Below the pieces are notes generated by a model. The model ran no database searches. It was given only the letters and a program-made list of their open reading frames with translations, and was not told the DNA's origin. A DNA stretch of 13,342 bases from JBDTNQ01 sp039933635 (GTDB lineage: Bacteria > Acidobacteriota > Vicinamibacteria > Vicinamibacterales > SCN-69-37), in contig JBDTNQ010000118.1 of the NCBI GenBank assembly GCA_039933635.1, forward strand, positions 1 through 13,342, read 5' to 3'. The translations under genes and the position numbers were made by a program. Shown piece by piece: positions 7,428 through 13,342 of this stretch. Numbering within the stretch: position 1 is the stretch's first letter; each line of letters begins with the position of its first letter.

Positions 7428-8429
7428 CTAGAGCACGCGCCGCGCGGCCGACGCCGCCGGCAGTTTCAGCGTCGCGCGGAGACCGCCTTCCGGCGACCCT
7501 TCGAGACGAATCGATCCACCGTACCCGTCAGCCAGGTCGCGCACGATCGCCAGACCGAGGCCAGAACCCGGTGTCGCCTCATCTGCGCGAACCCCGCGCT
7601 GGAGTACGCGCTCACGCATCGGCGCCTCGAGGCCAGGGCCGTCGTCATCGATCCGGACGACTACGTCGTCGCCCATTCGCGAAGCGGACACGACGACGCG
7701 CGCCTTCGCCCACTTGCAGGCATTGTCGAGGAGGTTGCCAATCATCTCTTCGAGATCCTCGAGCGGCACGCGAACGACGTGATCGGCGGCAACGTCGGCC
7801 GTGATGGCGAGAACGCGCTCGGCGTGAAGGCGGGTCATCGCCCGGACCAGCCCGCCGGTCACCTCCGCAACAGAGACGCGCGCGGATGACGACGCTCCGG
7901 ATGCGGCCACGCGGGCCTGGGACAGGTGGAAATCGATCTGTCTGGACATGCGATCCACCTGCAGACGGATGGACTCGGCGAGGTCGTGCTGGCCCGCCGC
8001 GTCCGCGCGCGCGGTGTCCTGCATCAGGATCGCCAGCGGCGTCTTGAGACCGTGCGCCAGGTCCCCGGCCCTCGCCACCGCCCGGGCGACGCGGCGTTCC
8101 CGATCGCCGAGCAAGGCGTTGAGATCGTCGACAAGCGGCACGACTTCGGATGGATAGCTTCCTTCCAGGCGGCCCGTCCGACCGTCGCGGACGTCAGCAA
8201 GCCGTTCGCGCAGCAACCGGAACGGCGAGAGCCCGCGACGGATGACCGACACGCCGGCGGTCACAAGGGCTGCGCCCGACAGGGCCACCAGCCCGTTATG
8301 AACCAGCAGGGTCTGGCGAGGGTGGCGACTCACGACGAACATGGCTAACGCGGTGGCGGCCGCGAGGATGCCGAGGGTCCAGAACACCGCTCCGGCCACG
8401 AGGCGAGCGTGAAGGGATCGCTCCTTCAC
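7428..8429 (-). CDS. PhoQ-like sensor histidine kinase with almost no periplasmic domain
   Basis: This encodes a 333-residue inner-membrane histidine kinase. Two membrane helices lie at about residues 11-33 and 41-63, with only about seven residues (SRHPRQT) between them, so there is no extracellular sensor domain. A HAMP-like linker follows (about 64-115). The phosphoacceptor is His126 in DLAHGLKTPLAIL, a PhoQ-type H box. The ATP-binding domain has GNLLDNACKW (N box, 231-240), DDDGPGL (G1, 261-267) and GSGLGLAIV (G2, 288-296). The GTG start overlaps the response regulator's TGA stop by four bases, and GGAGG stands four bases upstream, so translational coupling is very likely. It should phosphorylate the regulator encoded just upstream. 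The PhoQ resemblance is in the kinase core only; the signal is unknown. Confidence 0.93.
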   Translation of the reverse strand: MKERSLHARLVAGAVFWTLGILAAATALAMFVVSRHPRQTLLVHNGLVALSGAALVTAGVSVIRRGLSPFRLLRERLADVRDGRTGRLEGSYPSEVVPLVDDLNALLGDRERRVARAVARAGDLAHGLKTPLAILMQDTARADAAGQHDLAESIRLQVDRMSRQIDFHLSQARVAASGASSSARVSVAEVTGGLVRAMTRLHAERVLAITADVAADHVVRVPLEDLEEMIGNLLDNACKWAKARVVVSASRMGDDVVVRIDDDGPGLEAPMRERVLQRGVRADEATPGSGLGLAIVRDLADGYGGSIRLEGSPEGGLRATLKLPAASAARRVL

Positions 8430-9085
8430 GCGTCCTCCATTCGATAGCCAAGGCCCCGCACGGTCGCGATGGCGTCGCTTCCGACCTTCTTGCGCAGGCG
8501 CGCGACGAACACCTCGACGGTGTTCGAGTCGCGGTCCGCATCGTGCGCGTAGATGTGCTCGGCGAGTTCGCTCTGCGAAACGACGCGGCCGCGGTGGTGC
8601 ATCAGATAGGACAGGACGCGAAATTCGTGACCGGTCAGGGGCACGTGCGCGCCGTTCAGGGTGACCTTCGCAGCACGTGGATCCAGGACGATGGCGCCGC
8701 TGCGCAGGGCAGGCGCGGCCTGCCCGGTCGATCGGCGAATCAACGCGCGCAACCGCGCCAGGACCTCTTCGATCTGAAAGGGTTTGGCGACGTAGTCGTC
8801 GGCGCCTCCATCGATGCCGATCACCTTCTCGTGCCAGCTGCCGCGTGCCGTGAGCACGAGCACCGGAACCGTCACACCAGCCTCGCGCCATCGGCGCAGC
8901 AGCGCCAGGCCGTCGAGCACCGGCAGACCGAGATCGAGCACCACCGCGTCGTAGCGCTCGGTCGAGCCAAGGAACTCCGCGCGACCACCATCGCTCGCGC
9001 AGTCCACGGCGTAGCCGGCGTCGGCCAGCGCCGTGGCGAGTTGCTGCGAGAGCGCCGCCTCATCTTCCGCCACGAGCACTCGCAC
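8426..9085 (-). CDS. OmpR/PhoP-family response regulator
   Basis: This encodes a 219-residue two-domain transcription regulator. The receiver domain has the acidic pair Glu7/Asp8, phosphoacceptor Asp51 in VLDLGLP, Thr79 and Lys101 in KPFQ. The C-terminal winged-helix domain (about 125-219) has HEFRVLSYLMHHRGRVVSQS and the recognition-helix region DSNTVEVFVARLRKKVG, both typical of the OmpR/PhoP class. The GTG start has GGAGG four bases upstream. The gene overlaps the downstream kinase gene by four bases and starts the two-gene operon. The upstream gap (9086-9221) carries a direct repeat and a TATAAA box that suggest autoregulation. All catalytic residues are present, so it should be phosphorylation-dependent. 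The regulon is unknown. Confidence 0.95.
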   Translation of the reverse strand: MRVLVAEDEAALSQQLATALADAGYAVDCASDGGRAEFLGSTERYDAVVLDLGLPVLDGLALLRRWREAGVTVPVLVLTARGSWHEKVIGIDGGADDYVAKPFQIEEVLARLRALIRRSTGQAAPALRSGAIVLDPRAAKVTLNGAHVPLTGHEFRVLSYLMHHRGRVVSQSELAEHIYAHDADRDSNTVEVFVARLRKKVGSDAIATVRGLGYRMEDA

Positions 9086-9101
9086 GCGTCCTCCGCTCGT
9101 G

Positions 9102-9138
9102 TTTATAGCGCAGATGACGCTGAACGGGACGTGAACGG
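9102..9138 (-). promoter_or_regulatory. Candidate promoter of the two-component operon with 11-bp direct repeat
   Basis: On the minus strand, CCGTTCA (9138-9132), four bases, and a second CCGTTCA (9127-9121) form a direct repeat with an 11-bp period. Thirteen bases further is TATAAA (9107-9102), a good -10 box, then a very short leader with GGAGG and the GTG start. OmpR/PhoP-family dimers bind direct repeats of this period, and in enteric PhoP-activated promoters the box stands about 12 bases upstream of the -10. The layout is seen; the function is inferred. Confidence 0.5.
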
Positions 9139-9154
9139 ACCGGCCGGTCCGTTC
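9133..9154. repeat. Perfect 22-bp palindrome upstream of the response regulator
   Basis: GAACGGACCGG (9133-9143) is followed at once by its exact reverse complement (9144-9154). It overlaps the distal copy of the promoter's direct repeat, and a related GGACCGGTC lies at 9170-9178. It may be a dimeric operator, a cruciform, or part of the transcript end of the upstream thioredoxin gene, though no T tract follows. Confidence 0.85.
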
Positions 9155-9221
9155 GCGCGCTCTACGGACGGACCGGTCGTCGGGTGGATCTGCGCCAAGC
9201 GCCGGCGCAGGGCGGGAACGC

Positions 9222-10514
9222 CTAGCCCTTCTTGCCCTTGTTCTTGCTGGCCGCCACGGCCGCCATCCAGTAGGCCTTCGAGCCGATGTAGCCGCGAGTG
9301 TCGGGCATCGCCGCGAGGACGGCGCGACGGACTTCGAGGATATCGATCTTCCCTTCCTTCTGATACAGCAGGTCGCCGCCAGGCGCGATCACCAGTGTCA
9401 GGGGCTGGGCCGCGTCCCACTTCACACCGAACGCGGCCTGTAACGCGGCGCGATCGGCCGACGCAAACTGCTTGTTCGGGCTCGATGCGTACTGCCCCTT
9501 CAGGAAGTTCATAACCGCCGTGCCCTGTGCCGGAGCATCCGTCGACACCGTGACCAGGTTGAACGCGCGCTGCCGGAACATGCGGTAGGTCGTCTCGAGA
9601 TCGAGGAATTGATCCATCGAGAGCTTGGAACCGGTGGACCAGAAGCTGACGAGCGTGACCTTGTCCGTACCGTTGGTCCGCAGCGCCTTCAGCGCGTCGG
9701 CATCCACCAGGTCCACCGTGACGGGTTCCGCCTGAATGCGCGCCCACTCGCGACCGACGTCCTGCGACTTGTACATCCACTTCGTCGTGCACCCGAAGGC
9801 GCGCGTCTCGGCCACCGGCACGGGCTTGCCGGCGAGCATCGCGTCGATCGCGTTGCGCGCATCCTGCGACTTGACGAGGTCCTCGCGCTGGTTGTCGTCG
9901 ATGCGTCCCTGATAGCGGAGTTTCCGCTCCTGGTCGAACAGGAAGATGTGCGGCGTCGCCACCGCGCCAAATTTCATCGAGAGCGCCTGGGTCTCTCCGT
10001 CGTAGAGATAGGGCCAGTCGATCCCGCGGAACGCCGCGCGTATCTTCATCTCCGGCAGCGAGTCGGTCACGTCCGTGTAGCCGAGTTCATCCAACCGCAC
10101 GGCCTTGGCGTTGTTCGGATTGATGGCGACGAGCGTCACGCCCTTGGCCTTGTAGTCGGCGTACAGCTTCTCGATGCGGGCCTCGTACAGCTGCGACACC
10201 GGGCAGTGATTACTCTCGAACACCACCGCGAGGATCTTCGACTTCATGAACTCGCTGCTCTTGCGCATCTTGCCGTCAATGCCAGGCAGCGTGAATTCGG
10301 GCAAGGGCGATCCGATCGGCAGCACCGGGTGCTCATCCGCCTGGATCCCACGCGCCGCCGGCTGCGCCGGAGCGGGGGCTGGGGTGGGCGCCTGCCCTTG
10401 CGCCGTGGGCCATGCCACCGTGAAGCCGACAACGAGCGCGGCGATGCCGACGGCGCTCATGAGGTGATGACCGCGCGACGAGTCGGGATGCTGCCGATGC
10501 TCTACTGCACTCAT
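9222..10514 (-). CDS. Exported double-thioredoxin-fold protein lacking the CxxC motif
   Basis: This encodes a 430-residue protein with two thioredoxin-like domains. A membrane segment at about residues 19-35 (signal peptide or anchor) is followed by a Pro/Ala-rich linker (41-55). Domain 1 (about 60-230) is AhpC/TSA-like, with ESNHCPVSQ (100-108) and a cis-Pro motif VATP (185-188). Domain 2 (about 265-410) has FWSTGSKLSMD (291-301), where the neighbouring paralogue has FWATWCGPCITEF, so both catalytic Cys are Ser. Only Cys104 and Cys242 remain outside the signal region. The protein ends in a lysine-rich tail, SKNKGKKG. The ATG has AGGAG nine bases upstream. The paralogue ends 36 bases before, so the two are probably an operon born of tandem duplication. 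It is unlikely to be a dithiol oxidoreductase; a binding or chaperone-like role is possible. Confidence 0.85.
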   Translation of the reverse strand: MSAVEHRQHPDSSRGHHLMSAVGIAALVVGFTVAWPTAQGQAPTPAPAPAQPAARGIQADEHPVLPIGSPLPEFTLPGIDGKMRKSSEFMKSKILAVVFESNHCPVSQLYEARIEKLYADYKAKGVTLVAINPNNAKAVRLDELGYTDVTDSLPEMKIRAAFRGIDWPYLYDGETQALSMKFGAVATPHIFLFDQERKLRYQGRIDDNQREDLVKSQDARNAIDAMLAGKPVPVAETRAFGCTTKWMYKSQDVGREWARIQAEPVTVDLVDADALKALRTNGTDKVTLVSFWSTGSKLSMDQFLDLETTYRMFRQRAFNLVTVSTDAPAQGTAVMNFLKGQYASSPNKQFASADRAALQAAFGVKWDAAQPLTLVIAPGGDLLYQKEGKIDILEVRRAVLAAMPDTRGYIGSKAYWMAAVAASKNKGKKG

Positions 10515-10550
10515 GGGATGCGTCTCCTGCGTGACGTGTGATCGTTGTCG

Positions 10551-11660
10551 CTACTGCTGGGTCCAGTACGCCCGCTGACCCTTCACGGTCGGGTCCTCGG
10601 GCAGACTGGCGAGAATCGCCCGCCGAAGCTTGGGAATGTCAGATGCGCCGAGTTCCTGATACAGCACGTCGCCATTCGAGGCGAGCAGCAGCGTGAAGGG
10701 CACCGAGGCGGGCATGGCCGGGTCGAACGCGGCCTGCAACCCGTAGACGTCCGGCGTGCCGAACTGAAGATTGCGGTGGGAGGCGTGCTGCTTCTGCAGA
10801 AACTCGATGACCGCCGGGCGCTCCTGCGGATCGTTCGTCGACACCGTGATGAACTCGAGACCGCGCGGACCGTACATCCGATACGTCGCCTCGAGGTCGG
10901 GGAACTCCGTGATGCATGGACCGCACCATGTCGCCCAGAAGTTCACGAGCAGCAACTTGCCCGTGCCGTTCTGGCGTAGAGCCTTCAGAGAGGCGGCGTC
11001 CGCCGCGTCAACCTTGACCGGTTCCGTGGCAATCGCCTGGCGCTCAGCGTCGGCTTTGGCGATGTCCTCTCGGTCAATCACCGAACAGCCCTCGGCCGTG
11101 GTCTCGGCCGCGGCCACGGCTCGTCCGCCGATCAGCGCGTCGACTGCCGCCCGCGCCTCATCGCCATCGATGCGCCCCTGATAGCGCAACCTGCGATCGC
11201 GATCGAACACGAATACCTGCGGCGTGGCGACGACGCCGTACTGGCGGGTCACCGCCTGCGTGTCGCCGTCAGACAGGTACGGAAAATCGAAATGCGCGAA
11301 CGCCGCGCGTGTCCGCATGTCGTCGAGCGACTCACCAACGTCCGAAAACCGGAGGTCCGCAAATCGCGTCGCAGCCGCCGCATTCGGGTTGATGGCGACG
11401 ATTGCGAGTCCCTTGTCGCGGTAGGTGCGCGACAACGTCGTGAGCGCCGCCTCCGCGCGCTGTGCCGCGGGACAGTGGTTGCAGGTGAACACCACGGCCA
11501 GGACGGGACTCTTCGCGAACTCGGCCAGGCTATGGGTCTGGCCATCCGCGCCCGGCAGCGAAAAGTCCGGCGCAGGTGCGCCGATGGCGAGCGACGACGC
11601 GCCACGATGGCAGGCCGCCATCGCGCACGATAGAAACATGAGAAAGAAGATCCGGCGCAT
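10551..11660 (-). CDS. Exported double-thioredoxin-fold protein with intact CxxC motifs
   Basis: This encodes a 369-residue protein of the same architecture as its downstream neighbour. The N-terminus, MRRIFFLMFLSCAMAAC, is a signal peptide; Cys17 after MAA could be a lipoprotein attachment site, though the lipobox is weak. Domain 1 (about 24-180) has FTCNHCPAAQ (58-67), a Cys60/Cys63 pair, and cis-Pro in VATP (144-147). A conserved lone Cys192 sits in EGCSVID between domains. Domain 2 (about 215-355) is TlpA/ResA-like, with FWATWCGPC (241-249), an active Cys246/Cys249 pair. The likely role is thiol-disulfide exchange or peroxide reduction outside the cytoplasm; the partner is unknown. The ATG start has no strong Shine-Dalgarno. 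The SpoIIE gene ends 114 bases upstream on the same strand. Confidence 0.88.
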   Translation of the reverse strand: MRRIFFLMFLSCAMAACHRGASSLAIGAPAPDFSLPGADGQTHSLAEFAKSPVLAVVFTCNHCPAAQRAEAALTTLSRTYRDKGLAIVAINPNAAAATRFADLRFSDVGESLDDMRTRAAFAHFDFPYLSDGDTQAVTRQYGVVATPQVFVFDRDRRLRYQGRIDGDEARAAVDALIGGRAVAAAETTAEGCSVIDREDIAKADAERQAIATEPVKVDAADAASLKALRQNGTGKLLLVNFWATWCGPCITEFPDLEATYRMYGPRGLEFITVSTNDPQERPAVIEFLQKQHASHRNLQFGTPDVYGLQAAFDPAMPASVPFTLLLASNGDVLYQELGASDIPKLRRAILASLPEDPTVKGQRAYWTQQ

Positions 11661-11774
11661 TGGTAAGGCTGTGATTGGTGGGAGGGTATCACCGATGGCG
11701 ACTGGCTGAAAAGGACCTGTCAGACAGCATGAGGCGCCGCCAGTCAGCAGGCAGCAGCGTCGGGGCCGCCGGAT

Positions 11775-12920
11775 TCAGGCCTGAGGCATCAGCGTGCGGC
11801 GCATGACCAGAATCGTCAGGTCGTCCCCGAGCCTGCCTTCGTCGGTGAACGTGCGGACGTCAGCGAAGACCGCGCGACAAGCATCCGCCGCGGGCAGATG
11901 GCGCGCATCGGCGAGGCTCTGCTGCAGCCGCGCCTCCTCGAAATAGCCGCGATCGGGATGTTCCGCCTCGGTGATGCCATCGCTGTACGCGACGAACAGA
12001 TCGTCAGGCCCGAGCGTGGCGCTGCCAAGGGTGTACGTGGCCCGCTCGAAGAGCCCCAGCGCCATGCCGCCGACGTGCAGAGGCACCCACTCCCCGTCCG
12101 CACGCCGGATCAGGGCCGGTGGATGCCCGGCGTTGACGTACTCGAGGTGGCCGGTCGCGGGGTCGTAGCTGCCCACGAAGAACGTGATGAACCGCGTGCC
12201 AGGAGCCTGTCGGACAATCTGGCTGTTCAGGCGAGTGGTCAGCGGAACGAGCTCGGTCAACTCATCCAGCAGCACCCGCTCCATCGCCAGGAACAGCGCC
12301 ATCAGTAGTGCCGCGGGACTGCCCTTGCCCGCCACGTCGCCGACGGCAATCAGCAATCGGCCGTTGGCCAGCGGCCGGATATCATAGAAATCCCCACCGA
12401 CCGTGTTCGCCGGCTTCGACATACCGAAGACGTCGACGCCGGGCACGGCAATCGCGTCAGATGGCAGCATGGCCATCTGAATGCCGCGCGCGATTTCGAG
12501 GTCGTTCTTCAGCGACAGTCGATCCGCCACCTCGAGGATGACCAGCAGCGTGAGCAGCGCAATCGACCCCAGCAGCATCCACCCGCCGCGGCCGACGACG
12601 TGCTGCGTGTGATCCGCCGAATGCACGTCGATGCCCGAAAAGTGGCGAACGAAGCCGAACACGGCGAGGATCAACGCCACACCGAACACGAGCCTGCGCG
12701 CGGGTGAGAGCTTGAGCCCAAAAGCAATCAGGAACGCCCGGATCTCGGCGCCAACGCGCTTTGGGCCCTTCAGGTGCTCGAAGTCCGCCGGGTCAAGGCG
12801 GCTCGTGAACGCGCGGTACGCGTCCCGGGCATCGCGCGTGAAGACGCGGGTCAGATCCTTGCTCGTCACGTCCTTCGTGTAGACGTCGAGCAATTCGGAT
12901 CGGCGCCGGTCCTTCGGCAT
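11775..12920 (-). CDS. Membrane-bound SpoIIE-type PP2C serine phosphatase
   Basis: This encodes a 381-residue protein. An N-terminal cytoplasmic part (1-70), with YTKDVTSKDLTRVFTRDA, precedes two membrane helices (about 77-93 and 114-133). A short signalling helix with IARGIQMAMLPSD (143-155) leads into the PP2C/SpoIIE catalytic domain (about 160-375). Metal-binding motifs are all present: GGDFYD (175-180), GDVAGKG (194-200), NAGHPP (263-268), YSDGITEA (312-319) and GDDLTILVMRR (365-375). Such RsbU-like enzymes dephosphorylate anti-sigma-factor antagonists; no such partner is in the window. The ATG at 12920 was chosen, with 12929 an equal alternative; neither has a Shine-Dalgarno. The frame stays open to 13079, but those residues come from repeat DNA and look unreal. 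Confidence 0.93.
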   Translation of the reverse strand: MPKDRRRSELLDVYTKDVTSKDLTRVFTRDARDAYRAFTSRLDPADFEHLKGPKRVGAEIRAFLIAFGLKLSPARRLVFGVALILAVFGFVRHFSGIDVHSADHTQHVVGRGGWMLLGSIALLTLLVILEVADRLSLKNDLEIARGIQMAMLPSDAIAVPGVDVFGMSKPANTVGGDFYDIRPLANGRLLIAVGDVAGKGSPAALLMALFLAMERVLLDELTELVPLTTRLNSQIVRQAPGTRFITFFVGSYDPATGHLEYVNAGHPPALIRRADGEWVPLHVGGMALGLFERATYTLGSATLGPDDLFVAYSDGITEAEHPDRGYFEEARLQQSLADARHLPAADACRAVFADVRTFTDEGRLGDDLTILVMRRTLMPQA

Positions 12921-12950
12921 GGGCGGCATCGGGAGAGAGTATGCCGAAGG
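12911..12950 (-). promoter_or_regulatory. Inverted repeat enclosing the SpoIIE-gene start codon
   Basis: CCTTCGGCAT (12911-12920) and ATGCCGAAGG (12941-12950) are perfect reverse complements separated by 20 bases. In the transcript the ATG at 12920-12918 forms the first three bases of the 3' arm, and the alternative ATG at 12929-12927 lies in the loop. The loop begins with a pyrimidine-rich ACTCTCTCCCG and has no Shine-Dalgarno. Folding would hide the start codon, so translational control is possible. Confidence 0.5.
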
Positions 12951-12952
12951 TG

Positions 12953-13076
12953 GCCCTGGACCTAAAGGTCCAGGGCTCCACGGACGAGTCCAGCGTTCAT
13001 GGACAGTCCGGCGTCCATGGACGAGTCCAGTGCTCCGACCGTCCGTACGGAGCCCCGGACCTTCAGCTCCGGGGTA
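12953..13076. repeat. Cluster of hairpins and GGAC/GTCC repeats
   Basis: This stretch upstream of the SpoIIE gene holds several inverted repeats: an 11-bp stem (12953-12963 with 12966-12976), the palindromes GTCCATGGAC (13013-13022) and TCCGTACGGA (13042-13051), and CCCCGGA/TCCGGGG (13053-13059 with 13068-13074). GGACGAGTCCAG occurs twice (12982-12993 and 13019-13030), with GGACAGTCC between (13001-13009). It may be a structured leader, a multi-site operator or a decayed repeat element. Confidence 0.7.
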
Positions 13077-13116
13077 CACCTCGCATCAGGCCCCAGACCG
13101 GCGTACACCCCGCATC
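13074..13116. repeat. Direct repeat GTACACCYCGCATC in the divergent promoter region
   Basis: GTACACCTCGCATC (13074-13087) and GTACACCCCGCATC (13103-13116) differ at one of 14 positions and lie 29 bases apart, start to start. They end 18 bases before the start of the plus-strand LarA-like gene. They could be two sites for one regulator, on one face separation not typical of a single dimer, or remnants of a repeat. Confidence 0.6.
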
Positions 13117-13134
13117 GGGTACCATTCCGTGCCC

Positions 13135-13342
13135 ATGTCTCGCGTGACCTCTCTTCGTCTCACCCGGGCCGTCGTCCGTTTCGCGCGCCCGCGCATTCCC
13201 GATCTCGCCGGCACCGTGCGGACCGCACTCACGGTCCAGCGAAGCATCTTCCCGAAGGCGGGCGCGATCGCGGTCGGCGTCGGCAGTCGTGGCGTCGCGA
13301 ACCTCGCGGAGATCGTCAAGACCTCCGTCGTCATCCTGCAGT
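13135..13342 (+). CDS. LarA-like (DUF2088) lactate racemase-family protein, N-terminus only
   Basis: The first 69 residues are visible before the window ends. The opening part (FARPRIPDLAGTVRTAL, residues 16-32) resembles the N-terminal strand and helix of lactate racemase-type proteins. The segment AIAVGVGSRGVANLAEIVK (44-62) matches the GSRGIANIAEIV signature I know from DUF2088/LarA-related proteins, where it precedes a GSHGG-type motif that here would lie outside. LarA itself is a nickel-pincer-dependent enzyme; many relatives have unknown substrates. An in-frame GTG at 13129 is an alternative start, and no clear Shine-Dalgarno is seen. The gene is divergent from the SpoIIE gene across a repeat-rich 214-base gap. 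The family call rests on one motif, so it is moderate. Confidence 0.6.
   Translation, partial: MSRVTSLRLTRAVVRFARPRIPDLAGTVRTALTVQRSIFPKAGAIAVGVGSRGVANLAEIVKTSVVILQ

Noticed and set aside
8430..8891. Upstream extension of the histidine kinase
   Set aside because: The frame is open but overlaps the conserved response regulator; the GTG at 8429 has a strong ribosome binding site and the first membrane helix follows it.
9191..9209. Terminator after the cysteine-poor thioredoxin gene
   Set aside because: Only a 6-bp stem (TGCGCC/GGCGCA) with no T tract; not distinguishable from GC-rich background.
11700..11745. Inverted repeat GACTGG/CCAGTC between the SpoIIE and thioredoxin genes
   Set aside because: Six base pairs with a 34-base spacer is expected by chance.
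12921..13079. N-terminal extension of the SpoIIE protein
   Set aside because: The extra residues derive from the hairpin-rich repeat DNA and look like Gly/Pro/Arg-rich translation of non-coding sequence; recognisable sequence begins at MPKDRRRSELLDVYTKD.

Overview
The window is GC-rich bacterial DNA with tightly packed genes and no gene-free stretch over 300 bases; the largest gaps are 5799-6015 and 12921-13134. Gene content suggests a soil-type Acidobacteriota, perhaps Vicinamibacteria: a secreted GH115 alpha-glucuronidase, a membrane-anchored SpoIIE-type phosphatase, a secreted cyclase-family hydrolase and frequent GTG starts. This placement is inference; there is no rRNA or marker gene to confirm it. 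I saw no tRNA, rRNA, insertion sequence, phage gene or CRISPR array.

Layout. Positions 109-5798 hold two secreted glycoside hydrolases on the minus strand, a GH39-like beta-xylosidase and a GH115 alpha-glucuronidase, which fit glucuronoxylan breakdown. A plus-strand pterin-binding methyltransferase of the MeTr/DHPS fold lies between them. A small plus-strand ABM-like protein follows at 6016-6336. From 12920 down to 6394 six genes run in the same minus direction: a SpoIIE phosphatase, two paralogous exported double-thioredoxin proteins, a PhoP/PhoQ-like two-component pair and a cyclase-family hydrolase. At the right edge a divergent plus-strand gene begins that looks like the N-terminus of a LarA-type (DUF2088) lactate racemase-like protein. 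At the left edge the last codons of another plus-strand gene may be present.

The most noteworthy points are these. (1) The second thioredoxin paralogue has lost both cysteines of its CxxC motif and one cysteine of its other motif, while its neighbour keeps them all. (2) The two-component operon has a promoter-like arrangement with an 11-bp-period direct repeat upstream of a TATAAA box, overlapping a perfect 22-bp palindrome; this suggests autoregulation. (3) The likely start codon of the SpoIIE gene sits in the arm of a perfect 10-bp inverted repeat, below a leader crowded with GGAC/GTCC hairpins. (4) Six tandem octamers with strong G-quadruplex potential directly follow the stop codon of the GH39 gene. 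(5) The stop codons of the methyltransferase and GH115 genes share one CTAG. I saw no clearly new multi-gene system; the redox-dead/redox-active thioredoxin pair is the best candidate for something not well described.
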